This document shows positions 9,207 through 19,700 of a stretch of 38,077 bases of DNA, piece by piece; the first letter of the stretch is position 1, and every line of letters starts with the position of its first letter. The DNA comes from an uncultured bacterium (GTDB taxonomy: Bacteria > Planctomycetota > Phycisphaerae > Phycisphaerales > SM1A02): positions 70,105 to 108,181 of the forward strand of contig CAJCCX010000061.1 in the NCBI GenBank assembly GCA_903961015.1, in the 5' to 3' direction. The notes under the pieces are model-generated. The model worked only from the letters and a program-made list of their open reading frames with translations, did not search any database and had not been told where the DNA came from. The position numbers were made by a program, and so were the translations under genes.

Positions 9207-10193
9207 TCAACCACCGCTAGCGTCCTTCACCTGTGGAGGTGCTTCGAAATCCTTGCGTGGAGGAGGCTTCAAATAGTTGTTTCCAGAATTCGGGTTGTTT
9301 CGATCGAAAGCAAATGCCTCGCGATTGCGAACAAAGTCCTTGACATATCGAGCTGGAATTGCGAATCCCAAAGATTCGCCTCCGCGGATTCCCATATTTG
9401 TGATTCCGACAACTTCACCGCGAGTATTGAACAGCGGACCACCAGAATTGCCAGGATTGATAGCCGTATCTGTCTGGATATATGTCAGCCCGTCAAAGTT
9501 GCGCGATGTCGTGGAGACAACGCCTTGGGTCATAGATCGTTCAAGCCCAAGGGGATTGCCGATTGCGAACACTGGCTGCCCGATTTCCAATCCATCTTGC
9601 AAGATGACTGGAGCGAAGCTGAAAGCTTTTCCTTCGGGGTGCTTAATCTTGATTAACGCAAGATCGATCTGATTGTTGACCGCGATCAGTTCCACATCTT
9701 CGATCTCCATTCGCTTGAGAGTTCCATCAGTCTGCGGCAACCAAATAGTTGTTCGCAAATTTGTTTCGCCCTGCACAACGTGTGCATTCGTGATGGCATA
9801 TCCCTCTGGACTGATAATGACTCCCGAACCGAGTCCTGCGGGAGTCGAAACTTTGATGACAGCGGCGCCGATGATCTTGGCGTGTTCCCGAGGCGAAAGC
9901 TCTGGAAGATTTTCGGCGGTCGAAAAAAGTGAATCCTCAGTCCGCTTGATCTGCGAGACGCCCTCTGCGTTCTGTACTTCAGCGACATCTGTCATTTCGA
10001 AAACGAGGACATCTGGTCCAACATCCAGCCAAACGCGGCGGTCGCTTCGCTTGACGACTTCGCCTTCAATGCGTCGACCACTCTTAAGAATGACAACATC
10101 CGCAGGCTTTTGCGATTTGACATCGTCGGCAACAAAGGCGAAAGCAGAACAGAACACAAGAGCGGAAAGGGTGATCGAAATTGGCTTGGACAT
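9207..10193 (-). CDS. Secreted S1C (HtrA/DegP-like) serine protease without PDZ domain
   Basis: Trypsin-like protease expected in the periplasm. The 328 residues start with a signal peptide (MSKPISITLSALVFCSAFAF). Residues 31-75 form a small beta-rich module (VVILKSGRRIEGEVV) resembling SH3-like or DUF-type leader domains of planctomycete proteins. The protease domain follows, with catalytic His138 in TNAHVV, Asp177 in QIDLALIKI and Ser250 in NPGNSGGP. The chain ends soon after the protease domain with a Pro-rich tail, so the PDZ domains of DegP and DegS are missing. An AGGAG motif lies about nine bases before the ATG. Its start is 59 bp from the divergent FG-GAP gene, so this gap carries both promoters. 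Confidence 0.9.
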   Translation of the reverse strand: MSKPISITLSALVFCSAFAFVADDVKSQKPADVVILKSGRRIEGEVVKRSDRRVWLDVGPDVLVFEMTDVAEVQNAEGVSQIKRTEDSLFSTAENLPELSPREHAKIIGAAVIKVSTPAGLGSGVIISPEGYAITNAHVVQGETNLRTTIWLPQTDGTLKRMEIEDVELIAVNNQIDLALIKIKHPEGKAFSFAPVILQDGLEIGQPVFAIGNPLGLERSMTQGVVSTTSRNFDGLTYIQTDTAINPGNSGGPLFNTRGEVVGITNMGIRGGESLGFAIPARYVKDFVRNREAFAFDRNNPNSGNNYLKPPPRKDFEAPPQVKDASGG

Positions 10194-10252
10194 CGTCTAG
10201 GTCTCCTTTGGTAGAGGCGTTACTATAACTTGCTTAACTTCAAAGAACATCT

Positions 10253-12649
10253 ATGCAAATTACTTTTTCATATTGTGCGAGCCTGCTTTTAGGATCCGCG
10301 CTCCTCTCGGCCACAAACATTGTCTATTCGCAATCGCCAGCACCAAGTGGCAACCGAATCTCGGATCATTTTGGATTCGATGGCGTTGATGCAATCAAGG
10401 TGGACAAGGGTGGCGGCCCCCTTACCACAGCCGATCTAGACGGAGACGGCAAGAGCGATCTCATTGCGATCAATAATCGCAACAGCCGAATCGATTTGCT
10501 CTATCAGAAGGTTGGCGCAAAGCCAACTGATGAAGTTCCACCGACATCGAGCATCAACGAGATTCCACAACATTGGCGCTTTCGTCGTGTCGAAGTTCCC
10601 GTCTCAGATGCAGTCGGAACAGTTCTGCCATTCGACTTTGATGGGGACAAGCGTATGGATTTGATCTACTCCGCGGGCAGCGGAAAGATTGTCTTTATGC
10701 GTCAGTCGTCCCCAGGTGTTTTTGAAGTCGTCCGAAAGCACACGATTAAGAATCTCAATCCAAATCGAGACGCACTAATGATTATGGATCTCCTCGGTGA
10801 CGAAAAACCAGAACTTGTCGGAATTGCAAATGGACGAATTCAAGTCTGGCCATTTACGGGTTCGAATTTAGGCACTCCTATTGAACTCGCTGCTGGAAAT
10901 GGAAATGTCGTCGCCACGCTCGCAGGCGATCTTGATGGAGATGGTGCGGATGATCTTGTGGGGATTATGCCCGACGATGCAGCACCGCTTCGTGTTTGGT
11001 TCGGGTCGAAAAAGAATGGAGTTTCCGCCCTTGGTGCGCAAACTCGCTTTGAAATGCCTCCACTTCGAGATGCAGAAATTGTGCCACTTCCAGGAGAAAA
11101 AGGCGCTGCGCTCGCTGTGGTTGAAAAACCATCTCGTCGCGTCGTTCTGTTGAAGGTTGCCAATGAACCAATCACTGAAGGCGGTGACAGAGAAGCGAGT
11201 CTTCAGACGTGGGCATTCACTGATTCCGGCAATCGCAAACGAGATACTGCGATTGCAGATATCAACGGAGATGGACTTCCCGATCTCATGGCGACGAATA
11301 CCGAAGCCAATGCTGTTTCTATTTTTCAGCAGGTTCCTGGCCGTGGATTTGTCGGCATGCAAAATTCGCCCGCGTATAGCGATCTTGATTTCATAGTTGC
11401 TGGGGATATTGACGGTAACGGCAAGGCTGAAGTTTTCCTCAGCAGCGAAAAGGAAGGCGTCGTTGGACGAACTTCGTTCAATAACGACGGACTTGATTTC
11501 CCCCAGACGATGCCTCTCACGGGCGGAAATGTTCCGGCTGCTCTTGGGCTGGTCAATATCGATGGACGCAATTGGGTGGCGATCATTGGCAAAGATGGTC
11601 GCAACTATTCGATCGAATTGCAGCCAGCGGATGGCTCAACGACAGGCAAAGTGACGATTCCGCTTGGAGCGCTCAGCCGTGCACCCGACACAATTCTTGC
11701 GCTCGATGCAGACCAAGATTCGTTGACAGACCTTCTGCTTTTCACTCCAGACAAGCCGATGACCATGCTTCGGCACGAAACGCCAAAGGAAGGCGATGCG
11801 AAAGACGCTCCGCCGACATTCAAGATTTTCGAAAGTAAAGATATGGCGCAATTTGGTTTGGCACAGGCAGCGAATGCGCAGAACACCACGACAACTGATA
11901 TCGACGGTGACGGTCGTCCAGAATTGCTCGTTGCCGATCGAAACTTTATTCGCGCACTTCGCTTTGATCCCAAAGTCGGATGGCAAGTGGTCGAGCAAAT
12001 CAATGCCCCGCGCGGTGATACAAAGTTCGGATCGATCACTCGACAAGGCGACCGAATCGCAGCAGGAGATAGTGAAAATGGGAAAGTGATTATCTTCACT
12101 CGCGATGCAATGGCGAAGAAGTGGAAGCAGGCTGATGAATTCGACGTGAAAGGATTCAAGTTCAACTCGATCGCCGCTGGTCCTTTCACCGGTGGAAAAG
12201 ATCAAGGATTGCTGCTGGTTGGGAATGATGGCTTCGGCGTGCTGCGATTCAGTGGAACGCGCGAGAAGCTTGACGAACTCTCCTCGTGGCGCACCGATGA
12301 TCTGGGTCGCGTTCCTCACGAACTTGGCGTTGGTGATTTGAATCAAGACGGGATGACAGACTTGGTCGTGCTTGATGCAGGCAAGCAGATGCTCGATGTA
12401 CTTGGAATCAGTCAATCTCACACCTTGATTCCCGCGCTCAGTTTCCGTGTCTTCGAAAGCCGCCTCTTTTCTGGTGGAGAACCGCGAGAGTTTGAACCAA
12501 GTCAAGCGATCATCGAAGATGTCAGCGCTGACGGTTCAAACGATCTGATCTTGATGTGTCACGATCGCATTTTGCTCTATCCTCAGATGACAAAGGCCTC
12601 CGCGGCGGCGGCAGCAGCTCCCCCTGCGACATCAACGGAAAAGAAATAA
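10253..12649 (+). CDS. Secreted FG-GAP/VCBS repeat protein
   Basis: A 798-residue exported protein, predicted to fold as an integrin-like beta-propeller. It begins with a signal peptide (MQITFSYCASLLLGSALLSA; cleavage probably after VYS). Calcium-binding repeats recur through the whole chain: DLDGDGKSDL, DFDGDKRMDL, DLDGDGADDL, DINGDGLPDL, DIDGNGKAEV, DIDGDGRPEL and DLNQDGMTDL, plus a degenerate DVSADGSNDL near the end. Such proteins usually act in surface adhesion or extracellular binding. The C-terminus is a short Ala/Pro low-complexity tail encoded by a GCG/GCA run. The stop is six bases before the next gene, so the two are probably co-transcribed. Confidence 0.9.
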   Translation: MQITFSYCASLLLGSALLSATNIVYSQSPAPSGNRISDHFGFDGVDAIKVDKGGGPLTTADLDGDGKSDLIAINNRNSRIDLLYQKVGAKPTDEVPPTSSINEIPQHWRFRRVEVPVSDAVGTVLPFDFDGDKRMDLIYSAGSGKIVFMRQSSPGVFEVVRKHTIKNLNPNRDALMIMDLLGDEKPELVGIANGRIQVWPFTGSNLGTPIELAAGNGNVVATLAGDLDGDGADDLVGIMPDDAAPLRVWFGSKKNGVSALGAQTRFEMPPLRDAEIVPLPGEKGAALAVVEKPSRRVVLLKVANEPITEGGDREASLQTWAFTDSGNRKRDTAIADINGDGLPDLMATNTEANAVSIFQQVPGRGFVGMQNSPAYSDLDFIVAGDIDGNGKAEVFLSSEKEGVVGRTSFNNDGLDFPQTMPLTGGNVPAALGLVNIDGRNWVAIIGKDGRNYSIELQPADGSTTGKVTIPLGALSRAPDTILALDADQDSLTDLLLFTPDKPMTMLRHETPKEGDAKDAPPTFKIFESKDMAQFGLAQAANAQNTTTTDIDGDGRPELLVADRNFIRALRFDPKVGWQVVEQINAPRGDTKFGSITRQGDRIAAGDSENGKVIIFTRDAMAKKWKQADEFDVKGFKFNSIAAGPFTGGKDQGLLLVGNDGFGVLRFSGTREKLDELSSWRTDDLGRVPHELGVGDLNQDGMTDLVVLDAGKQMLDVLGISQSHTLIPALSFRVFESRLFSGGEPREFEPSQAIIEDVSADGSNDLILMCHDRILLYPQMTKASAAAAAAPPATSTEKK

Positions 12650-12655
12650 ACGAGA

Positions 12656-13984
12656 TTGTCAGTGCCCCACAACCCAGAAAAAACTACTGCAAAGGGTCAT
12701 CATGATGGCGCGCTCGAGAAATTGCTTGAAATCTCCAAGCGGCTTGGAGAATCTTCTGATTTACCTGTTGTTCTGGGAGTGATCATCGATGCGTTGAGAG
12801 ATCTTCTCGAGGCCGATCGCGCAACTGTTTTCACATATGACAGGAATACAAATGAGCTTGTGATTCACGTCGCACATGGAGTCGCAGGATCGAGCAACGC
12901 TGAGATTCGTTTCCCTGCAACAGCGGGGATTGCAGGCGCATGCGCGACAAGTCGAGAGATCATCAACATTCCAGACGCGTACATCGACGATCGATTCAAC
13001 CGCGAGGTAGACAAGCGAACTGGATATCGAACGAAATCGATCTTGGCGATTCCACTCGTCGACCATAGCGGCGATCTTGTCGGTGTTGCGCAAGTGCTCA
13101 ATACCCGCAAGGGTGTTTTCGATTCTGCGGATGAACAACTTGGCGCTGGCATCGCATCGCAAGCTGGAATTGCGCTGCGGCGAGCCCATCTGATTCAGGA
13201 CCATCTTGACAAAGTAAAATTGCAGCAGGAAATGTCGGTCGCAAAGGAGATTCAAGAAAGTTGTTTTCCTAAGTTTCTACCAGCCCATCCTGCGTTTGAC
13301 ATCGCTGCCTTCAGTACTCCCGCCGAAGAATGCGGAGGAGATGCCTTCGATGTCTTTGGAATGCGAGATGGAACCATTGCAAATAGTGATGAAGCAGCTG
13401 ACAAAGTCTTCTTTTTTCTTGGAGACGCAACTGGCCATGGTGTTGGCCCCGCACTCTCTTCGATGCAGGCCCGAGGAATGCTTCGCATCTCAGCTCGACT
13501 TGGACAAAAATTGGGTCCGATCGCCCGTGAAATGAATACTCAATTGAACGAAGATCTTCCATCAGGACGCTTTGTGACTGGATGGCTTGGGATTCTGGAT
13601 CTTGCTACAGCGAGCATCGAATGTTTCAGCGCAGGACAGGGTCCCGTCTATGTCTACCGACGCGAGAAGGATCACTTCGAAGAGATCGATAGCGATGCCC
13701 CGCCGTTTGGAATCTTGATGCCAGGATTTTCTTATGAGGAAACACGGATCGTCGAACTGGGCGCTGGTGACATGTTGATCTTGATCACCGATGGGTATTA
13801 CGAAGCAATGTCGCCTGCCCAAACTTTATGGAGCGAGCACGGAGTTTTCGAAGTAATCCGAAGACTGAAAGATGAATCCGCAGATGCGATTCGCCAAGAA
13901 CTCGATCGCTGTTCGCTCGAATTTGCGCAAGCGAAGGCAACAGACGATGACCGCACTGCGATCATTGTGAAGAGACTCTTCTAG
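12656..13984 (+). CDS. GAF domain - SpoIIE/RsbU-type PP2C serine phosphatase
   Basis: A cytoplasmic signalling phosphatase of 442 residues. A GAF domain (about 20-180) has the VAHGVAGSSN and FPATAGIAGACATS segments typical of GAF sensors. A short helical linker (VKLQQEMSVAKEIQESCFP) leads into the SpoIIE/RsbU phosphatase domain, with its metal aspartates in ECGGDAFDVF, FLGDATGHGVG, ITDGYYEA and TDDDRTAIIVKR. Such proteins usually dephosphorylate an anti-sigma-factor antagonist (partner switching). No antagonist or RsbW-like kinase is adjacent. No ATG exists near the beginning: the start is TTG 12656, or GTG 12662 two codons later. It runs convergently into the cyclase gene, three bases away. 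Confidence 0.9.
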   Translation: MSVPHNPEKTTAKGHHDGALEKLLEISKRLGESSDLPVVLGVIIDALRDLLEADRATVFTYDRNTNELVIHVAHGVAGSSNAEIRFPATAGIAGACATSREIINIPDAYIDDRFNREVDKRTGYRTKSILAIPLVDHSGDLVGVAQVLNTRKGVFDSADEQLGAGIASQAGIALRRAHLIQDHLDKVKLQQEMSVAKEIQESCFPKFLPAHPAFDIAAFSTPAEECGGDAFDVFGMRDGTIANSDEAADKVFFFLGDATGHGVGPALSSMQARGMLRISARLGQKLGPIAREMNTQLNEDLPSGRFVTGWLGILDLATASIECFSAGQGPVYVYRREKDHFEEIDSDAPPFGILMPGFSYEETRIVELGAGDMLILITDGYYEAMSPAQTLWSEHGVFEVIRRLKDESADAIRQELDRCSLEFAQAKATDDDRTAIIVKRLF

Positions 13985-13987
13985 CAT

Positions 13988-16717
13988 TTACTTTGCTCGA
14001 AGACGCAAGACTCCGTCCGATACTTCTTCTCCCTCTCGAATCAATTCAATCGCCTCCAAGTACATCTTGGAAACTTTCGATTCGCCAAATCGCGTCTCGA
14101 ATTCTTTCCATGCTGCGGCGGACTCATCAATTTTTTGTGCCCGAAACAGTGCTGCGGCATGTTCCGTTGCTGCGATCCACAAATCATCTGCATCGAGTCC
14201 AACGACTTCGAAGATTTCAATTGGCTTCGACTGACCAACAACAATGATTGCCCCAAGTGCTCGAATCTTGATAGAAGAATTCCCCCCCTGCGCAATAATT
14301 CCCCGATGCGTTGCACCGTCGATCAGGACGCCTGTACCAAACTGTTTGTTCGCACTTTCTAAGCGTGCCGAAAGATTCACGACATCGCCGATCGCGGTGT
14401 AATCGTTCAGTTTCGGTGGCGCACCGCAGTCTCCGACGACTGCCATTCCCGTTGCGATTCCAAGTCGTACAGAAATCTTCGGCGAACCGAATTCTGAATT
14501 CTTTGCCAGTTCCCTCATCGCTGCTTGGCATGCGACTGCGCTCTCTGCTGCAAGTGATTCCTGCCGTGGTTCATCGCCGAATGCTGACCAAAATGCCATA
14601 AAACCGTCGCCTAAGAATTTATTGACATAGGCGTCTCGTGCAACTAACTCATCCGACAAACGACCGAGATACAAATTGAGAGTTCGCACCACACCAGGAC
14701 CGCCGAGTTGTTCTGCGATCGTGGTAAATCCCGCGAGATCTCCAAAGATCACTGTAATCTCGCGCTCCTGTCCACTCATGGTGAGGGCGTCAGGATTATT
14801 CGCTAAACGCTGGACTAATTGCGGTGACACACGGGCTGAAAATTGCCGCGTAATTCGAGCGCGATCGCGCGAAGTCAAGACTGCCATTGCAGCGGTTCCT
14901 GTCACCCACGAAGCAACTGGCGCGACCGCTGGTCCAACAAGCGGCATAATGAGATGCAAGTCATTGAAAGCAAATCGGCCCGCCGACCAGAGCCAAATTG
15001 TCACAAGAATTGCTGAGGCAACTGCACTCCAACCAGTGGCGAGTCGACATGCACAAAGCGAAGCCATTCCGCCGAACAAGAAGATGGCGAACAGCTGTAT
15101 CCAATCTGGCGCTTCATCACGCGAATGATTGCTCAGCACCATGTCTGCGACGACGGCATGTACAAAGACCCCAGGCGTTTTGGGGTTATATGGAGTCGGA
15201 ATGAAATCCGCCAATGCGCCTGTTGCTGTCCAACCAAGGAACACCAGTTTGTCGTTCAACTTTTTTCGAAGTTCGCCCGAACGATTCGCAAGATCGACTG
15301 AACCTCGATCTACTTCCTCGAAGATTTTCTGAAAGTCGTCGACCGCATCAGCAGCATTCGCAGGGATCGCATCATTCATCCTTGCGTCGTCCAGAATCTC
15401 AGCGAATTCTTTCGAAGACTTCGCTGCAATTGCAGGCGTATTCCACTCCGCAACGAATCCAAGAACTTTTCCGCGCATCTCATCAAGGCGTCTTTCGTTT
15501 TTCCTTTGTTGCTGACGATCATCGCTGAGACCAATCAAAGTCCCAATCGAAACTGCGTGACGTTCTTGGCCTTCCATTTCACTCTGTGACCACTTTTCAA
15601 ATCCACCATCAAAGGTTGAAGTCGGCCAGTCCAACTCCATAATTCCATTCTGCAATGGAATGGTTGTCTGTCCTACTTGGAGCGAGTCCTTGCTTGCAAC
15701 AATGTCGCTCAACTTCATGCCCATGTGTGTTGCAGAAGACACCAGCCCAAGTTGATAGGTCTGCCCACTTGGAATCTGCCAGGTTGTTCCGGTGCGACGC
15801 TTTGCGCCATCAAAATCTATTTCACTTTTCTCGTTCGTCAGTACACCAAGACCAGAGGCTTTTTCGGCCAAGACTGAGATAGGAGGTTCATGCTCATGTC
15901 CACCGAGCAATGCTTGGTGTTCTGCATCGTGCACCATTTCCTCTTGAAACGCGCGCCAACTCCGCGCCCGATCCCACAATTTCTCGATCAGGTTGCGCTC
16001 AGCAAAATTCCCAGAATTGTTTCCACCTTTCAATTTGAAAATCAAATCCTCTAGTGGCGGAATTCGGCCTTGTGCTGCGCTCTGCCAAATGACTTTCCAT
16101 GCTGCCAACCCCTTAAACCAAAGTGGATTTTGGAGGAAAGAATCTCTGCGAGCACTCGTCAGTTTGGCACTGTCTGCAACCTGTACAGAATCCCCGTCAA
16201 TGTGTGATGACAAGACATCGATGACCGCTGCGAGTTCGATTTTCCCTTCTGGAGTTTCCCACTCCACTCCCGGCGTGAACTTTCGACTGACATCCATTCC
16301 TAAAACAGTTCGCAGACCTGCCATCGCAGTCGCGAGAGAATCGTCGCCACCAACTTCAGCATCCGGCTCGCTCAATTGAAGATCGAGCGCCACCGTACGG
16401 GCTCCAGCAAGAGCAATTTCATCGATTGCAGAAGCGAGTATTCGACGAGGCCATGGCCAACGTCCGAAGGTGTTGAGCGAACTGTCATCGATGACGACAA
16501 GCGCGATCTGATCAGACAATGGCTCTGGGGTAGATCGTGCGTGTTGGTAACGCCAATCAACAGAATCAAATTCCCAGTTGTTCAGCACACCAAGCCATGC
16601 GAGTAGTGCGACTATGACCGTCGCGCTGAATCCAACTGTAAATGCAATCCATGAAAAACGCTTCACAGGTGCATTATGGAGCGAGTTTGAAAAACACGCT
16701 CGACGAGTGGCTTTCAA
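13988..16717 (-). CDS. CHASE2-domain adenylate cyclase, class III (IIIb pattern)
   Basis: Membrane-bound sensor that makes cAMP. Of 909 residues, an N-terminal helix (about 22-43) leads into a very long extracytoplasmic CHASE2 domain (IALVVIDDSSLNTFGRWPWP near 71-90, to about 530), with an inserted region near 170-290. Three helices follow (about 540-610), then the cytoplasmic cyclase domain from about 650. Metal aspartates are Asp660 (FGDLAGF) and Asp704 (KFLGDGF). Lys700 and Thr774 fit the purine-binding pair of class IIIb adenylate cyclases; Asn781 and Arg785 complete the transition-state set, so the enzyme looks intact. The start is TTG 16717, three bases after the FecR-gene stop; GTG 16666 is an alternative. 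It is the last gene of the four-gene envelope set. Confidence 0.9.
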   Translation of the reverse strand: MKATRRACFSNSLHNAPVKRFSWIAFTVGFSATVIVALLAWLGVLNNWEFDSVDWRYQHARSTPEPLSDQIALVVIDDSSLNTFGRWPWPRRILASAIDEIALAGARTVALDLQLSEPDAEVGGDDSLATAMAGLRTVLGMDVSRKFTPGVEWETPEGKIELAAVIDVLSSHIDGDSVQVADSAKLTSARRDSFLQNPLWFKGLAAWKVIWQSAAQGRIPPLEDLIFKLKGGNNSGNFAERNLIEKLWDRARSWRAFQEEMVHDAEHQALLGGHEHEPPISVLAEKASGLGVLTNEKSEIDFDGAKRRTGTTWQIPSGQTYQLGLVSSATHMGMKLSDIVASKDSLQVGQTTIPLQNGIMELDWPTSTFDGGFEKWSQSEMEGQERHAVSIGTLIGLSDDRQQQRKNERRLDEMRGKVLGFVAEWNTPAIAAKSSKEFAEILDDARMNDAIPANAADAVDDFQKIFEEVDRGSVDLANRSGELRKKLNDKLVFLGWTATGALADFIPTPYNPKTPGVFVHAVVADMVLSNHSRDEAPDWIQLFAIFLFGGMASLCACRLATGWSAVASAILVTIWLWSAGRFAFNDLHLIMPLVGPAVAPVASWVTGTAAMAVLTSRDRARITRQFSARVSPQLVQRLANNPDALTMSGQEREITVIFGDLAGFTTIAEQLGGPGVVRTLNLYLGRLSDELVARDAYVNKFLGDGFMAFWSAFGDEPRQESLAAESAVACQAAMRELAKNSEFGSPKISVRLGIATGMAVVGDCGAPPKLNDYTAIGDVVNLSARLESANKQFGTGVLIDGATHRGIIAQGGNSSIKIRALGAIIVVGQSKPIEIFEVVGLDADDLWIAATEHAAALFRAQKIDESAAAWKEFETRFGESKVSKMYLEAIELIREGEEVSDGVLRLRAK

Positions 16718-16720
16718 TCT

Positions 16721-19700
16721 TTAATTCGACGGCAGGCTAGTTTGACGTGAGCCACCGTTTGCCACGACCATTGCACTGGCGGCATCGATTCGGGCATTGG
16801 TGGCAGCTTGTATCGCTTGATCGGCAAAGATTCGAGCTTGATCCGCACGAGAGACCGTATCAGCGGCAATTTCCGCCGTTCGAGTGAAGAAAACTCGGTC
16901 TCCCATACTGCGCGCAGCATCCGCGGCAGCAAGCGCAGCATCTCTGGATGCAGCAGCTCCTGCGCGCTGAACGATCGCTTGGTCACGTGCGGCAAGGGCA
17001 AAATCTCTTGCACTATTCGCTTGAGCAGACCCAATCACAACTGCGAAATTGTTTGCCGCTTGAGAAAATGCCAATGCTTGGTCGGCGGAATTGGATGCAC
17101 CGGACGTCGCCGTTCCTGCGACATCCGCAAATATTTTTGCTTGAGCCAATGCAACCGAGTAATCTTTGCCTGCTTGCTGCGAGATCGCAGCCTGTTCCAA
17201 AGCCATATTCGCATATCCCCGCGTTTCGATGGCCGAAGAGTCCGACGCACCCGCCGAGAACTCGCTCTGGGTTGCACTCGCATCCGCACTGAACGCGCTC
17301 TCAAAATCCTGATAGGTCGTCGTAAGGAAAAAACCATTGGCTTCTATTGCGTACCCAACTGCGAAGTTCATTTGACTTTGCGCTTCGGCCAGCGAAACTC
17401 CTGCGGATGCGAAGAGCGATGACACAGTTGTGAGAGCCTCGTTATGAACACCAATAGCTTGCGATGCAGAATCGCGAGCAAAGACCGTATTGCCAAGGGC
17501 AATATCCGCATCAACTCGAAATGCAAACGCATCAGCGCTTGCCAAGAATGCACCAGCAGAGCTTTGCGCAAGATTTGCATAGTTGTTTGCGTTGTTGGCA
17601 AATGATTGGGCATCGTTCGCAGCGATACTTGCATTCAATGCAAACTGCTTCGCTTCTCCAGCAAGGCTGGCCGACTGTTGGAAAGATGCTTGCTCGATCG
17701 CCGAACTTCCCATCGCAACTTGCTCGAGCGCAGTATCGCGTGCCACAATTGCTGCAGAAGCACGTTCGAGAGCCATCACACTCAACGCGAGTGCACGATC
17801 AGCGATCGCCTGAGCGAGTTCAGATCCTGCAAGAGTCGCAGCGTCTTGCGAGAATCCTGCGGAGACTTGGCTATCCGCGGCTCGCTGTTGGGCAAGCGCG
17901 GAGTTCGCATCGATACTTGGGGACAGTGCTGTTGCCGCACCGAGCGCATCTTGTGCAAGAATTTCTTGAGCGTGCGAGGTTGCTGCGAATCCAGCGGCAT
18001 CGTCATCGAAAGCAAACGCAGAACTCTGAGCAATCAGTGCAGCATCGGCAGCATCATTTGCAGAAACAGCTTGCTCACCAGCAGTCTGAGAAAATGACAT
18101 CGCCAAATTCGCATCACCTGAGCTCATCGCAAGAAGCATCTGACCAAATGAATCAAACACATTTGTATCTTGCAATTCAGATTCATCTCGTGCGGCAATC
18201 GCAGAGTCTAAATTTTGGGAAGCACCATCTCTTGCACCTTGCAAACTTTCGAATGCCACTTCATGAACTGAAATCGCACTGTCAATCTGAGCGGCATAGG
18301 CTGCAACTGAAACTCCTTGGAACTCGACATTCGTAGCGGCAGAATCCGCTTCAATCTTGTTGACAAGAGTTTGGATCGCTTCGCTGGCGGAGTTGGATTC
18401 GGCTGATCCAATATCAAAAGTTCCCTGCACGGATTCCAAAGCCGCTAGCGCTCTTTGCGCATTTGCGAGTGCAACCTGTTGCGCGCTCGAAACTGCCTCA
18501 AAGTTTGTGACAGAAATGCGAGCTGCGAGTGTCTCTGAAAGATCATTCGCTGAAAGCGAAAGGTCGCTCGCGCCTTGAGCAGCAGTTCCTGCAAGCGCGG
18601 CAAGATTCGAAGCTGCATCAGCGATAGCGCCAACCATCAGCGGTTGATTTGAACCACCGGAAACTGCTGCGGCAGCAAACTGGTGAGAGAGGTCAGCCAT
18701 TGCTGCAGCGTCATTTGCACTTGATGCACCTGCCTCAGCAGCAGTTGCCACTTGTTGGCTTGCGTCATTCGCCGCGAAGGCATCATTTTCGATTCCGACT
18801 TGAAGGCTTTGCGTTGCTTCAATTGCGTATTCCCATCCGTAGTAGGTCGCTGTTGAAGTTGCGGACGAACTTGCGTCAGTCGCACTGACAAGGAGATTCT
18901 TTGCTTGACCGCCAAGCGCCGCCCAGCCGTTGGTGATCGCATTTGCTCCATTGAGGTCTTGATCGTCCAGCGCAACAAGAAGCGCCCCCAAATTTTCATG
19001 AAACTCACCGAGTAATCCACCGATATTGCTGACCGCATCTTCTGCAGCAACTGCGTCGCTTTCTGTTGTCACGACTCTCGCCGCAGCGTCGTCTGAGAAG
19101 TTCTGCACGGTGTCCAACATTCCATTTGCATCGGCGACAATAATCGACAGATTCAAGGAAACATTATGACTCGTCGCCAATGCAACTTGCGCTCCGACAA
19201 GTCCATCCAAAGCCCCCACTGCCGTCTCCGCTGTCGCCGCCTCAGCATCCGCAACTGCGGCGAGCCGCGCAGCTTCGATCGCTGCATCATCGGCCGCTCC
19301 TGCTTGGGCACCAGCAAGTTCTGCGGACGCCATTGTTGCGCTGAAGTCAAGCTGATCTCCAGATTCATTCGTGACTGCCGCGAGCGCCGCAACAGCATCG
19401 TCGCGTGCATTTGCAGCATTCTGTGCATAGCCATTCGCATCCGCTGCCAAAGTCAGGGCACGTTCAACAGCATCGAGTGCCGCTTGCGAAGCGTCAGAGC
19501 CAGTGAATTGTAAAGCGAATGCGTTGCCGTAAGTTTGCGCGGTTCCCGCTGATGCACTTGAAGCAACTGCAGCGCTTGCACTTTCTGCAGCCTTTGCAAC
19601 CGCATCTGTGAGTGCGGCTCGAATCTCCGCGAGACGATCGGTATAGGACGAAAGTGCATCTGCAGAGAGTGAAGTCTGACTTTCTGCAACACCAGCTGCA

